This document shows, piece after piece, positions 23,930 to 35,900 of a stretch of 64,000 bases of DNA. Origin of the DNA: Prinsepia uniflora. Its lineage: Eukaryota > Streptophyta > Magnoliopsida > Rosales > Rosaceae. The DNA lies in NCBI GenBank assembly GCA_032719365.1, contig CM064874.1:43116271-43180270 (forward strand), in the 5' to 3' direction. Made by a program: the position numbers and the translations under genes. Each line of letters begins with the position of its first letter. Position 1 is the stretch's first letter. Below the pieces are notes generated by a model that saw only the letters and a list, made by a program, of their open reading frames with translations, searched no databases and was not told the DNA's origin.

Positions 23930-26326
23930 CCAAACCCACCCAAACATGCTTCAATCGTCATCCATTTCTTCTGGAATGAATGGGAAAGTGAGACACCAGA
24001 CGATCACGACAGTGGCATCGGATTGAATGGCGGTGTACGGTGGCCAGAAACCCGCAGGTAAGCCATTTCAGGTTTAAAATTCGAGTTTCATTTCTAAGGG
24101 TTGTTGATTAGTTTTGTTGACTCGAACTTGTTCGTAGGACACAGACGAACTCAGAGGAATGATTTGGGAGTTTGGTGGCTGAAACAGGCTAGAAATAGAG
24201 TTGGCAGGTTTCCCGAAACTCATCAAGCATAAAGGATAATTTCTAGACATGTTTTCCCAATTTTGAGTCCATAGAACTGCTATTAGGGTCAATACGAGTC
24301 TATAGGAACAAACGGGGTCGAAAATGGATAAGTTTTGGCCGAGTTACTGTCGGGTCAAGTTGCGGATTTGGGTGACTCGTTACAGTTAACCGGGTTGACC
24401 CGGCTAGAGGTAGACAATGATGACATCAGCAGTGGACGTCATCATCTTTCAAAGATGTCAGGCCACATGGCTAATGGGGTGCTTCCATGTGGCAATTATT
24501 AGGTCCAATCAACATTGATAGGTGTCAAACACGTGGACCAATCAGGGACTGCCACATGGCACTGTCAGGCTTGACACGTGTAAGACCTGACAGGTGTCAG
24601 ACCTATCAGGCTAACATCGACATGACGTCAGCCATTGACTTTGACAGTTGACACTGACGTTAGCGTTGAATTTTGACCAGAGTTGACCCGGAGGTTTGAC
24701 TAGCACGTGGGGACACGTGGGCAGGAATTTCGAGGTGAAACCAGTCCCATTTGAAAGGTTTCGATGATCTGAATCCAATGATGGTCATTTCACGTCGATC
24801 GGTGATCGTAAGGTTGGTCAAATTAAAGTTTTTAACTTAGGGATACGTGTCCGAGACACGTTGACTTTTTCGGAAGTTTTGAGGGTTCTTTATTAGGACT
24901 TTTGTAGATTGGTAGTGGCCTTTAAGTATGTTTTGGCCAGATCTGGATGACCCGGAGAGTTCAGTATAGCTCCGAGTGGCATACGGCACAATTTGTAGGC
25001 GCGCAGCTTGGACGGTCTGTGAGTGGACACTTGATCTCTAAATATGATGCATGCATAAATGTTTTATACGTTTTATATTTTTGATTTGAGATGCTTGAGT
25101 GCATATGGTTTACATATACAGATGTTTGTGGTATTTTGGTATTTCGTACAAGTGTGGTGTTGCACGTATTTCGATATTTATTCTTTATGTTGTACCTTGG
25201 ACTTAGGCCAGGTTTTTATACGTGCTTATGGTATCAAATGATTGAACAATAAAATTATTTTGGATTTGGAAATATGATAATCAGGCTTGAGGCCCAGTTG
25301 GTTTGTGATATCGGGCTCGAGTCCCCTTTATGGTTTATAAAATGAGATTTCAGGTTTGAGACCCTATTGAGATGATTTTGTGCTGAGTCCCCATTAGAAT
25401 AGGATTTGGGCAGAGTCCCTATGATATTTGGATTGGATCGGATTCGGGGAATCCTAGTTTTCTGGAAACGGTTTGTGGAAACTATACCTCGGGCGGAGAC
25501 CCTGTTGGAATGTTTAAACTTGAATTGAGGTATAAATGGTTTACAATGATTTTCCATTGGTTTTTGATATACCATCCTTATGTGTGGATTGTCTCCTCCA
25601 GACGTCTCGTAGTATCCTGGAGTAGTCACGGTGCATTGCTTGGGAGGGGTCGTTCTACGGAGAGGCTCAGGACCAGGAGTGCAAGCGTTACCTGAGAGGG
25701 GCCACTCTACGGAGAGGCTCAAGATAAGGATTTCTAGATATGGATATCGCCCAGGACAGTGTCCGGTGATATCACCCAGACACTGGTGGATCTTGGGGAG
25801 TACTCGGACTTAAAATCCTGAGTGGCACGCGTAGCCTTAGAGGCCGTGACATTATTGATTAGACATCTGGGATGTCAAGGATTGGTTATACTATATTTTA
25901 CTGATTTGGGAAAAAACCCCACATGTTTTGGTTTTAGGTTGAGACCCTACTGAGGAAATGGCTTTGATTGATAAACGTTTTCACCGGGGTTTTAAATTGA
26001 AAAGCCATACAATTTGATTTAAATAAAGTGGTGGTTATAACTGGTTTTCTGATGCATGCATGATTTTTAGTGAAGGGTATAAATGTTTTTTCGTGAAATG
26101 GTTTTATAAACTGTTTATTTTCGTCCACTCACAACTTTTCCTATTTTTAATACCCTACAGGTTGATCGCGGATACGATTTGTAACAGAGACCGAGACATC
26201 ACATGTCTCCATGGATCCTGGTGTACTCCGGAAGCCCGAGAGGGTTAGTTGTATCCCTAGTCTGGGTCATATGGGAGCATGGCACATCCCGTGTTAATCC
26301 AGGGAGGATTGGGATGGGCCGTGTCA
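23450..26326 (+). mobile_element. Solo LTR F (LARD family), inserted in the Tat-like LTR
   Basis: 2,877 bp from TGTAACAACATGTCC to GGGATGGGCCGTGTCA. CTGGA occurs at 23443-23447, two bases before the LTR, and at 26327-26331 directly after it, so it is probably the target duplication with two extra bases at the left edge. It contains the palindrome at 23794-23817, an (AC)16 run, the paired GATGCATGCAT motifs (25047 and 26053) and the opposed GAGTGGAC / GTCCACTCAC motifs. No coding potential; the 155-residue minus-strand ORF across 25255-25722 lies in the palindromic repeat region. Confidence 0.85.
23895..23926. repeat. (AC)16 microsatellite
   Basis: Uninterrupted AC dinucleotide run inside solo LTR F. 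Confidence 0.95.
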
Positions 26327-26518
26327 CTGGAAGCCGTCTTATGTTCGTCGGGGCAACCATCAAGAGGGTAAGAAGAGTACTTGACACCGATGGGGTCCCG
26401 ACCTAGTGGACTCTGATACTTAAGTCAGTAAAGCAGGTGGAGATTAGACATAGGATTAGCAGCGTGAGGCTTAGCTAATAGTAAATAATGAATGTACCTT
26501 TTGGGGTAAAGTGCCATG

Positions 26519-26526
26519 TATTTATA
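26519..26526 (-). promoter_or_regulatory. TATA box of the Tat-like LTR
   Basis: TATAAATA on the minus strand, about 470 bp into the LTR, as expected for the U3/R boundary. Confidence 0.5.
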
Positions 26527-26762
26527 ATGGCAGTCAATGGGCCGAAACCCTAATGGTGTAAGGCCCAAGCGATAACTTGAGTGTCACCATGTGTCCTAGG
26601 ATGTTGGATGGATGGTAGCAATTTGCTGGAGGATACATCTGTGTTTTTACTACAGGGGGTAAATGATTATTTATTGGTGCATTCCCCTTGTCCGTAGTAT
26701 GATGGGCTAGGTCGGCTGGTATATGACCGACCATCTGGTGGCGGATTCCTATCGGCCTTTCT

Positions 26763-26981
26763 AGGCATGAGTCTTTACACTCACCTCCGATATCCCAAGC
26801 CTATCTAGGAACGAATCTTTGAACACACCTTTGATATTTCAAGCCTACCCGGACACGAGTGTTTAAACTCACCTCCGGCATCTCAGGCCCACCGGACACG
26901 AGTCTTTACTCTTTCATTCGAGTCATATTAGGCTTCCACGAGCACGAGTTTTTCAACCCTCCTACGAGTCATATCAAGGTC
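26763..26981. repeat. Degenerate tandem repeat of about 44 bp, five units
   Basis: Units begin near 26763, 26807, 26851, 26894 and 26938. They share ACGAGTCTTTAAACTCACCT-like text, then (G)ATATC/TCAAGCC. The CGAGTCTTTAAACTC core is also the unit of the LTR arrays at 2058 and 42918, although the host elements differ. Confidence 0.7.
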
Positions 26982-27800
26982 TCTCTAGGGTCCGACACAT
27001 CTTGTGTTTCCCCCCTTAATTAGTCACATCTAGAGGTGAATATCATTGTTATTTCTAATTTTTGTAGAAGCATGATGTTGGTTAAATGACAGAATGATAT
27101 GTCGTTAATTAAGCATTATTTTATATTATTTTATACCCTTTATATTTGACTTTTAATATTTAAATAATTGGAGAAAATAATATATTTTGTGGGATTTTTG
27201 TAGAATTAAATAAAGTTTGGAATTTGGAGCGTTTTGGTTAAAGAATCATCATAATCGGAATTATAATGAAGAAATTATGGACAAAACAAGGAAGGCCACT
27301 AAATTATTTAAAGGAATTCTGTAGGAGGCTACCGAATTCAGAAATCCAGCTTCCAGCATTGCAACCCAATCTGATCAAGCCCAGAAACCCATACGTGGCC
27401 CAGTCACCCAGCCCAAACGTGGAAATCGGCCCAATTCCTTCGCTAGCCCAGTCAGAGTTTTCGACAGGCGCCTGCCGAGTTCTCCTGGTCCCATTCGGCG
27501 CACGCGTACAGATCGCGCCCTGCCTTTGTCAGCGCGTCTCACGCGAAGTCCACGTTTTCTGTCAGTGTCAGCAGCAGCTCACCAACTCACCCACTTTCTG
27601 TAAGCCAACTGTCACCGAAATGAGTGTCTGATTTTCAAACACTCCCTGCCGATTCCAGCACAAACTACTCCAACTACTCCACTATTCCAGGCATCTTTTC
27701 CCCTAAAATCAGCCCAAAATCATCATTGTTCATCATTATTCATCATTTCATTATTTTATTTTATATTTTTATTTTTATTTGAATATTTGTAGCACCCCCC

Positions 27801-27808
27801 TATAAATA
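27801..27808 (+). promoter_or_regulatory. TATA box of the Athila-type solo LTR
   Basis: TATAAATA followed by GGGAGGTCATTTCAAG, the same context as in the other two Athila LTRs (46399-46406 and 61080-61087). It faces the 3' end of LAF3, so any residual activity would run antisense to the gene. Confidence 0.6.
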
Positions 27809-28862
27809 GGGAGGTCATTTCAAGTCCCCAATTGTCCAAATTTTAGTCCTAGTTTTTAGTAGTTTTTTTTTCTCTCTTAGTTTTTCTTCTTTTTATTTTG
27901 TAGATTTATTTTGGGGACCATTTTAACTTCTTGTAATTTTTCTTCTTAATTAGTTTTCCTTTAAACCATGTCTTTTAATTTATGTTTTTAGATTCATTTT
28001 TTAATTTTATTCTCTTAATTTTAGTTCTTAGATTTTCTTTGTAAACTTTTCTTTTTAACTTTTATTTTAAATATGAATTTATGTTTTCCTTAAGAAAATC
28101 TTAGGCTGAGTTTCCGAAGTAATTCTAGAATTTAAGTCCGAATTCTAATGTTTTATCCTCCATCTTCATAAGGTTCCTTCTGTTGTTCAGAAAATTTTAT
28201 GAATAACATTCCATTGTTTCCATCCACTTTCGGAATCACAAGCTATTCTTGGGTTCCGAAAGTGTAACTTTATTCCCTTTATTTAAATTTTTGTTATTGT
28301 TTCGGTTTACTTATGATTCAATACATGTGATGACCTTTTCTTTCTAAACTTTTGTAAGTATGAATGCAATCTCCATGTGTTTTACTTTCTGAATTTCTTT
28401 TACTTCATATATCTTAGTGCTTTAACTTCAATTTGATGATATATTTTTTATTCGTTGTTCGGTGCATTTAGACTATAATTGAAAAGATTAAATGTTGATC
28501 GCTGTCGGCGCATTTAATTATAAATTTAAGATGAATCATATTATAAATGTTTGATGCACATTAATGGTTGATGCATTTATAATATTGAAAGATATATGCA
28601 AGTATTTGAAATGATGAAGGTAGGATTTCGTGATTAGTTTGTTATGAGCAAAATGTTAGAGTGTTAGTAAAATTTGTATTTGAAGGAAGTCTATTTTTAA
28701 GAGTAGTTTAAATAATGTGATTGTTAATTTGAAATTAATTACGTAAAAGTGTCGATTTTGTATATGAAACTATTTTATGGTTTGTAAGTTCTAATTAGCA
28801 TGAGCATTTGCATTTTAATTCTTAGTTTGGTTAAAAATGTAGTTTAGATTACACTTTTTTCA

Positions 28863-28864
<2 letters not shown>

Positions 28865-28895
<31 letters not shown>
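28865..28895. repeat. Homopolymer of 31 cytosines
   Basis: Uninterrupted C run in the Athila-type solo LTR. The homologous place in the 45856-47400 LTR (near 47118) has only five C. Confidence 0.95.
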
Positions 28896-28898
<3 letters not shown>

Positions 28899-29173
28899 TT
28901 TATTCTTTATTCTTTAATTATTTAATTATTTAATTAATTAATTATTTAATTCATTAATTCTTTTATTTATTTATTCAATTATTCTTTCATTCATTAATTT
29001 ATTCATTACTCTTTTATTCATTATTCTTTCTCAATAACACATTATTAATGTTTCCTAATTTCCCCGGTTAAGAATGATCTCTATTTACCAATATTACATA
29101 TATACAAAAAGGGTTTAAATTGCATAATACTCAAATTACGTGTTTAATTTAATATGTAGTTTGAGCATTATCA

Positions 29174-29921
29174 CGGAGTTCTTATTTGAAGACTAATCTT
29201 GTATTCAATATTGAAGTTTATATAGAATGACAGATTGCTTCTAGGTCCACTTGTTGCTGTGTTAGAGCTGTTGAGGAATGTTGTTTCTAGTTTTAGCCAT
29301 CCCGGAAAGATTGTGCAATTGCTAATTTTTGTTTTGCTGATTTCTTTTTCACCAAAGAAATATAAAATTTGTTCACTTTTTATAAAAAAAAAACTTATAT
29401 TTTTTATATTTTTAATAATTAAATATGTTAATTGGAGACTTATTTTTTGTTTTGATCCTAGACATTTAAATGTTTGAACTCGCCCTGTCAGCCACCTCGA
29501 CAAATGACGAACTAGGCCAGTTGTTGGGCAGAGCCCGCTTCGCCAAGATTTACGCAGCCCAAATTCTAATAGACAACTGGCATCGCCATCAAAACCATTG
29601 ACAACTCCGAATTAATGCCCTTGTGGAACCTCGCGTCCTCCTTCGGAGTCATGAAGAGAAAATAGTAATGTTGAAATCGACTCTATACCTGTAATACTTT
29701 GAATGATTTTCATTAGGGATCTTGACAAAGCAGACAATTATTTGAAATATACATATGTACGGCATGCATCCTTGGGATAGATTGAGCTATGTGCTTTCCA
29801 ACGAACATCATATACAATTCTTATAACATATGACCTAAAATGTTGGTCGGACCGCTGTCTTCTGGCAAAGTGGCGACCCTATTTTTCTGTAGAAGGTGTA
29901 ACTTATCCTCAATATTATAGG
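29174..29921. other. Intergenic region downstream of LAF3
   Basis: Between the Athila-type LTR and the LAF3 stop codon. It should hold the 3' UTR and polyadenylation site of LAF3 (minus strand), but no clear AATAAA signal is visible. A GC-richer patch at 29475-29665 is unlike its AT-rich surroundings; I do not recognise it. ORFs here overlap on both strands and lack domains. Confidence 0.5.
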
Positions 29922-32900
29922 CTATCGGGGATAAGCCTGTACACCACCAACATATGTGGCTTCAATGCATGCGGATCCTTCGGCCATGACATCATCCCAT
30001 GAGTCCCGGGACAGTATGACAAAATCTGCAAACTTCCCCGGGGACAGGGATCCCAAATCACTGTCAAGAAAGCATGCCCGAGCAGCTGAAAGAGTGTGCC
30101 TGTCATGATTGTGAATTGGAACATGAGACAATCTTCATCAGTAGGCAAAACTCAGCGAGACTAAAATGAAAAAGACACGAACTGCTGGAAGTTGAAAAAG
30201 ATACAGTGAACTTGCATATAAGAAACTGTAAATATCAGAAAAGGCCCATTTGAGTGGGGCTCATCTATCGAAGAATGTGAATCACCTAGATAGCAACCCC
30301 AAAATAAATTATTTATTTCAAGAAATAGACGATATCTAAATGATCAAATGTTTCAATGTTGCTCACGCTTTCAAAGCATCATTCAGTGAAATTCTCTCTG
30401 AGGGAATCCAAGCATCATTCCAACCAGGGGGTATCCTTTTCATTGCTGCCTTAATACTACCTAAAGGATTAATATCCGCGACCTGCAACAATGGCACCAA
30501 TCTAAAATTTAAAAAATGCATCATATACTAAACAAAAAGTACGTCAGTGAGCCGCACTGAACACAATTATGTGTAAACAAATATATCTATGACTATGAAA
30601 ATCGACATACTTACAGGCCAGTCGGAGCCAAAAGCCAATTGTCCATTGCTAGCCAAGAGTGACTGGAACAAGTACGATCCTTTCTGAGCTCTCTCTATCC
30701 CGAGCTTTTTCGGTGCAAAATCGGCATCATCCAATAGGTGCTCAGGCTATGAAGAATTGGCGCTTGAGTATGTTAGTAAAATACGTATGCACAGAAACAA
30801 AGGAATAACAGTAATGAATTAGAGGTGTGAGAGATCGTAAACTAAAAGGGGGAAGAGAAAAGAGGAAAAAGGAACTAATCCAGTCGACATATCTTCAAAA
30901 TACAATATATTTTAAGTAGATTATTTATTAAACCACAAATCCAGGGCAACTCATTTATGCAAGAAGAAAATATTTTCATTCCTACAAAGAAGGTTATACA
31001 AATGTCACATAAATAAGATTTGTTCCACACCATGTTACGACCCATACCGTTAACCAGCTATTTTACATTAAATTCTTAAAGGACGAACAGTAGTAAAGGA
31101 GTTTTCACCTTTTAGACTACTGTACTATTGGACCAAACCCAAACTCAATGAGCTGATGTGTTCCAGCAAAGAAGGACACGTGTGAGGCTTGCAGGGTAGT
31201 GTATAGGTTTTATAACACACCAACTTGTGTGTGTAGGGGAGTAGGGAAACAATACAGTTAAGGCTTTTTCAAACCCACTTAGCGATTACACTCAATCCCT
31301 CTCACTCTAACACTCGGGTAAATTCTAACACTCAAAATTAAACCACTGCCATGCTCATAACGAGAGCTTCAGACTGAACTAATTGCATGCTGTTTCCGAC
31401 TAGTGGGGCAGCAGAGACGGCGGCCAGAACCTGCAGAGCCGCTAGAGTTCTGGGTTTCACGGCGGCGTAGAAGGCGAATAGGTATGGAATCAAACCCACG
31501 ATTCATCCCCTAACCTAGTTCCTATCTAGAACCTACTAATCTTGCGTTTGCAAACCCGGTTCATGGCGGAGGAGCTTGCGGCTCCAACGAAGGTCGAACT
31601 TTCGAAGAGATCATGGCCTCCCTAGGTAAGTTTAATCCTCGAAAACTAGACCATCAAACTCCCGTCTTCAAGATGAAACGAACTGTTTACTTGCATGTAG
31701 CTTTCAAGAACGTTTGAACAGCGGCAGAGCTTTGCCGATATCTGGAAAACCAAAGAACACCAAGACGTCCCAGCCACTTTCTAGTCATATTAGGTGATTT
31801 CTCAACCTAAAAATATCATTTGCGAAATCCTTACACTTCATAGACGAGTTTTCATCCATTGCATGTCTATTTTTGTGGGTTTTTGAGAAAGAACAGGGCT
31901 GCTGGAGTTCCTGGTTTTCTGGCAACCAAAACCCAGAAACCAGCAAGGCCTTGAGGGAGAAAGCGTGTGAGACTCATTTGCTGCATGTGTGAGTGTGTGC
32001 CATCCCCTGCCGGTGCGTGTCAGCGCATGGCGGCACGTGGTAACCCCACGGTGGCACGTGGTAACCCCACGGTGGCATGTGGTAACCCCACGGCAGCGTG
32101 TGAAGCAACTTCAAGACGGATTCAACCCTTTACTCTCATGTACCACTAACTAACCCTACCAATAAACCGAATCTTGGGAAAACTTAAACAAGAAAAGTCT
32201 AATAGATCTTATCCTAGATATTAATAAGTTGCTGAATTTATTTTGCAACTGGGGAGTCACAGTCAGAAGCTTACATGGACCCTACTATGTCGGGAGATTA
32301 TATCCCCGATTATTTGTTAGTGGACCTCTGTACCTTATTTTATACTTTTAAACTTTTCCCTTACACGTTTATACATGTTGATTGTCATGCATCCTAGTTT
32401 ATGCCTTAATTGATGATTTCCCCAAGTATGATTAGTTATTAGTTTGATTAATCATTTCCTTAGCATGTCTAGTTAGTGTTGATGGTGCAAAGGACATAGA
32501 TGTCCAGGGACAGTTATTTAAGAAAGAGATTATATGACCACCTAGGAGTCTCCGGGTATCTTAGGTACCCCGTCCGATGACCACAGACCGGCTTCCACGT
32601 GATCGTTCACTCGCGCTTGCTCGAATTTTACTTATAACAGCGCCAGCTTGTCCTTGAGCTCTAGGGGACATGTGGTGACAGTGCGATGCACCTAACCTTC
32701 ACATGGATAAGGTACACGAGCTATTACATGGATACCCAGCCTAGCATGAGCGTATTCCTTGAGCGACTCAAGAGCTTAATTACTGGTTCATGCATGCTTT
32801 ATTCGTACTTCGGGATGTTTATTATATTTGAGATTAGTTTTATTATTATTTTTCTTATTTATGCAAGTTAAAGATTTTAAGTTTTCAGCAAAACTGAGGG

Positions 32901-35900
32901 GTTAATCACTCTTTCTTTTGTCTATGCTTTTACACTTAAATAACTATTAGGTCCACTCACCCTTGTTTGTTTTACCCCTCAGGACTTAGAAAGAGAAAGA
33001 GACCTTCCACAGCGCCAAAGCCAAGAGGTTTCAATGACCCAAGCTGATGAAGGAATGGAGGTATATGAGCAAGGATGATATCGGGAATACTTATCCATTC
33101 ATGAAGTACAAAAAAAAAATGATCGGTTCCTTGTTCTCATCAACCGTGTCCCTTCAAAGCTCAAGGTTATTTATGAACATTGAAAGTTTCTTGGGAAGAT
33201 CTGACTAAGAAGGTCAAGACCATCCACGAGGAGGATGTCGATAGTTGCGATTCTGACACTTCATTCTCATGTACGGGATAATCAGACCGGGATCTTTGTT
33301 AATCCCCTCGTTTACTTTTAGTTGGATGAAGATCCACTACTATTTGATTTCGTAACTTTCTTTGTTTTTGCACTTTTATTGCCTTGTGACTACTTATTTA
33401 AATTGAATTATCATTTACCTTTTTGCTTTACCCTTCCTAAACGCACTGTTTTAGGCTTCGTCACGTGGGTTCCGCATCCACACATCGGCCAGCACCCCTT
33501 GACTCCGGAATTCTTATGGATTTCTGGGTTGGGGTGTGTCACACTATGTGCGCAAACTGGCAAAGCAGTTTTACCCCTCTTTTTTATTTACAATTTAACC
33601 AGTAGAGGTCTCCCATTCCAAACTCTTACACCGTTAGAAAACAAGCTTAAAATTGTTTCCAACTTTGCATATAATTTGACACAGCCGCTATTTGAAAAGG
33701 TAGCTCAACTAGGATGCAAATAAGCATAATATTGTGAAAATATAAACGTGAAACCATCAGCATGTTAGCAGCACCATTACCCAAGGAAATATTAACATAA
33801 ACATTATAAAGGAAAGACGGGTGTGATCAAACCTGTACTGAAGCAACAATCCCTAGTTTACCAAACCGGGATGGTGTCTCAGGTGCCAGATGCTGGGCAT
33901 GCTCAATCTGAAAGCAATTTTTACTCCAGTCATGCAAAACAAAATTTAAAGGGAATCAAAAGCTGCATAAGCTTATACCACTGATGAACTATCATCGTTT
34001 CCGTGCAAAAAATCTTTACCCTGAATCTCCGATCCCTCACTCCATTTGAAGAAAACACTGTCTCATACATGTCAAGGATCAAGTCATTTGCTTTATCACC
34101 TATAGCATGAATAGCAACCTGAAGAAAACGTGAAGCAACTTTTAGAAGTACGATCACATTAAGATCATATAAAGATATTTCCAGAGAAATGAGACAACAC
34201 CTGAAGCCCAACCCGATCTGATGTCAAGGTCAGGTTGAGGAGACTTTCATTATCTGTCACTTGTAGGCCATGATTATGAGGCTCGTCAACATACGGCTAC
34301 AGAATTTAAAAGAAAAATATCAGGAAAACATTATGCTGATTGGGTAAGAAAAAAGAGTTGCTTTATATCAAAGATGAATCGATGTTATGAACTGAATTAG
34401 ATAAGCTCACTACAACAATAGCATAAGAAAGAAGAAAAGAAAAATGAAAGAAAGAAATTATATACAAAATAAGTGGCCAGAATCTATGGATTTCAAATTA
34501 TATACTTAAATTTATTCAAAACAACTGCAGATGCCCATGCCATGGTTCTCACCTCATAAAATAGTGCGCTATTAGAGCCTATAGACCCATCAGCAAAAGC
34601 TTTAACACCACCCAAGTAAATCCATTGGCTCAAGGTATGCCCAACTTTGTTAATAAGATTCTGAAAATGAAAATACAACTCTGAGAGAAACAATAACCTA
34701 CTGAGAAAATTGAATATTCAGTGAAGTAAATAACTAAGCTAGCGTCCTAAATTATCTATTCCAGGAAGTAGAAGAAGATTCTTCATTGCAAGAAAGAAGA
34801 AGAGTACAGATTACTAAGTCATACAATTTTGAGGAATGAAACAATATGCAAAAACATAAATCTAACAAATCAGAATTTCCCTCTATAAATTTCCTATAAA
34901 AAAAATATAAACACTCTATCAGGAAAAAGGTAGAATATACATGTCAGTATAAAGGCCATCATAAGAAGAACTATTCTTTAGTACTATCTGGTTGAGACTA
35001 AATTATTAAATAAACATTACAAACCAAAGAAGCAACAGATAAGAAGTCATACATGTAGATGCAACCAAGTCTCTAATGGAAAAAATAAGCAGACCCTGAT
35101 CATCATCTTCCCTGAAGAATCAGCCCATTGATAAACATCTGTAAAAATTAAAGACATGAGAAAACAAGTACACAAGCATTTGAAGAATCGTGAGTAATCA
35201 AGATTTTTTTTATATTATATATGGCCAATATATACATTCATTATAGAATCAGTGAAAACATATGCAAGTCGAATGTGATTTTCAGGGAAAATCTAAGCTC
35301 TGTAAAGAAAGGTCAACCTTTCTTTGTTGTCTAATCGAAAGGCTAATTCGCGATAGACGACTGGGCAAGACAGAAAAGGGGGTTGTGGCCAAATTAGGTT
35401 CGATTCCCATGGCCCCCATGTGGCGAAAAGAGGTTACTTTGACTAACCTTTCATGCTACTGGCTTCTGCGTATTTCTTGGAAAAGAAATTAAACAAATAT
35501 TTTGTTGTAAATAATCTAATTGAAATTTGAACGTCTTTTAGAACCTCTTTAAGTACTTAATATTTGCTTTGGCTTAAAATTTTTCAGTTTGGTAGCTAAC
35601 TCCTTCACATGAGAAATGAATTAAAAGAAACAGCAAACTCAAAGAAAAAAAGTTTACATGCAGAGGACATCAAAAGAAACCCCTAAGAACCTAAATAGAA
35701 ACCTGAAAAATCTTCCCAGGAAAGGTTTACTGGTACCCCTGGCATGTATCTACCAACGTCAACAACAGTTGTCACACCCCTCATCAAGGCAAGACTGCTG
35801 GCTCTTTGCAAAGCTTCCCTCCGCTCCTCTACTGATACCTCTGGAATGAGAGGAAGGAGGAGTTTCATTGCAGAATCAATAAGCAATCCAGTAGGTTCTG

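Larger units (their letters stand above)
22838..26997 (-). mobile_element. Fragment of a Tat-like Ty3/gypsy element (LTR plus start of internal region)
   Basis: On the minus strand: LTR from 26997 (TGTCGGACCC) down to 23404 (GGATTAAACA), interrupted by solo LTR F, then a primer site beginning TGGCGCC, then 0.57 kb of internal region cut off at 22838 by the LARD complex. No RT or integrase remains. The lineage is suggested by the TGGCGCC.TTTGTGGGA primer site, seen in Tat and related elements; Athila would be an alternative. Confidence 0.55.
23404..26997 (-). repeat. LTR of the Tat-like element, split by solo LTR F
   Basis: About 0.7 kb once solo LTR F is removed. It holds a TATAAATA box on the minus strand at 26519-26526 and a degenerate tandem repeat in U3 (26763-26981). 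The outer end is either 26997 or 26999 because TGTG is ambiguous. Confidence 0.55.
27095..29173 (+). mobile_element. Solo LTR of an Athila-type element
   Basis: Starts TGATATGTCG and ends GCATTATCA, so the ends form TGATA/TATCA. It is homologous to the LTR at 45856-47400: same AT-rich start, same TATAAATAGGG region (27801-27808), same 3' part with TTTAAATTGCATAATACTC. Longer than that copy (about 2.1 versus 1.5 kb), partly from extra sequence near 27340-27650. No primer site or internal sequence follows. The flanks CAGAA and CGGAG agree at only 3 of 5 bases, so the duplication is not secure. Confidence 0.75.

Noticed and set aside
25255..25722. 155-codon minus-strand ORF, the longest outside Athila
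   Set aside because: It lies in the palindromic-repeat part of solo LTR F, has no domain, and is not kept open in the other LTR copies.
27266..27631. 121-codon ORF upstream of a TATA-like sequence
   Set aside because: It lies inside the Athila-type solo LTR; the homologous ORFs in the other Athila LTRs (46003-46248, 60752-61057) diverge and are broken.
29475..29665. Possible exon or gene fragment downstream of LAF3
   Set aside because: GC-richer than its surroundings, but no frame stays open with recognisable similarity and no splice structure is evident.
33322..33723. 133-codon plus-strand ORF within LAF3 intron 12
   Set aside because: It crosses the edge of the solo LTR, has no recognisable domain and low-complexity composition.
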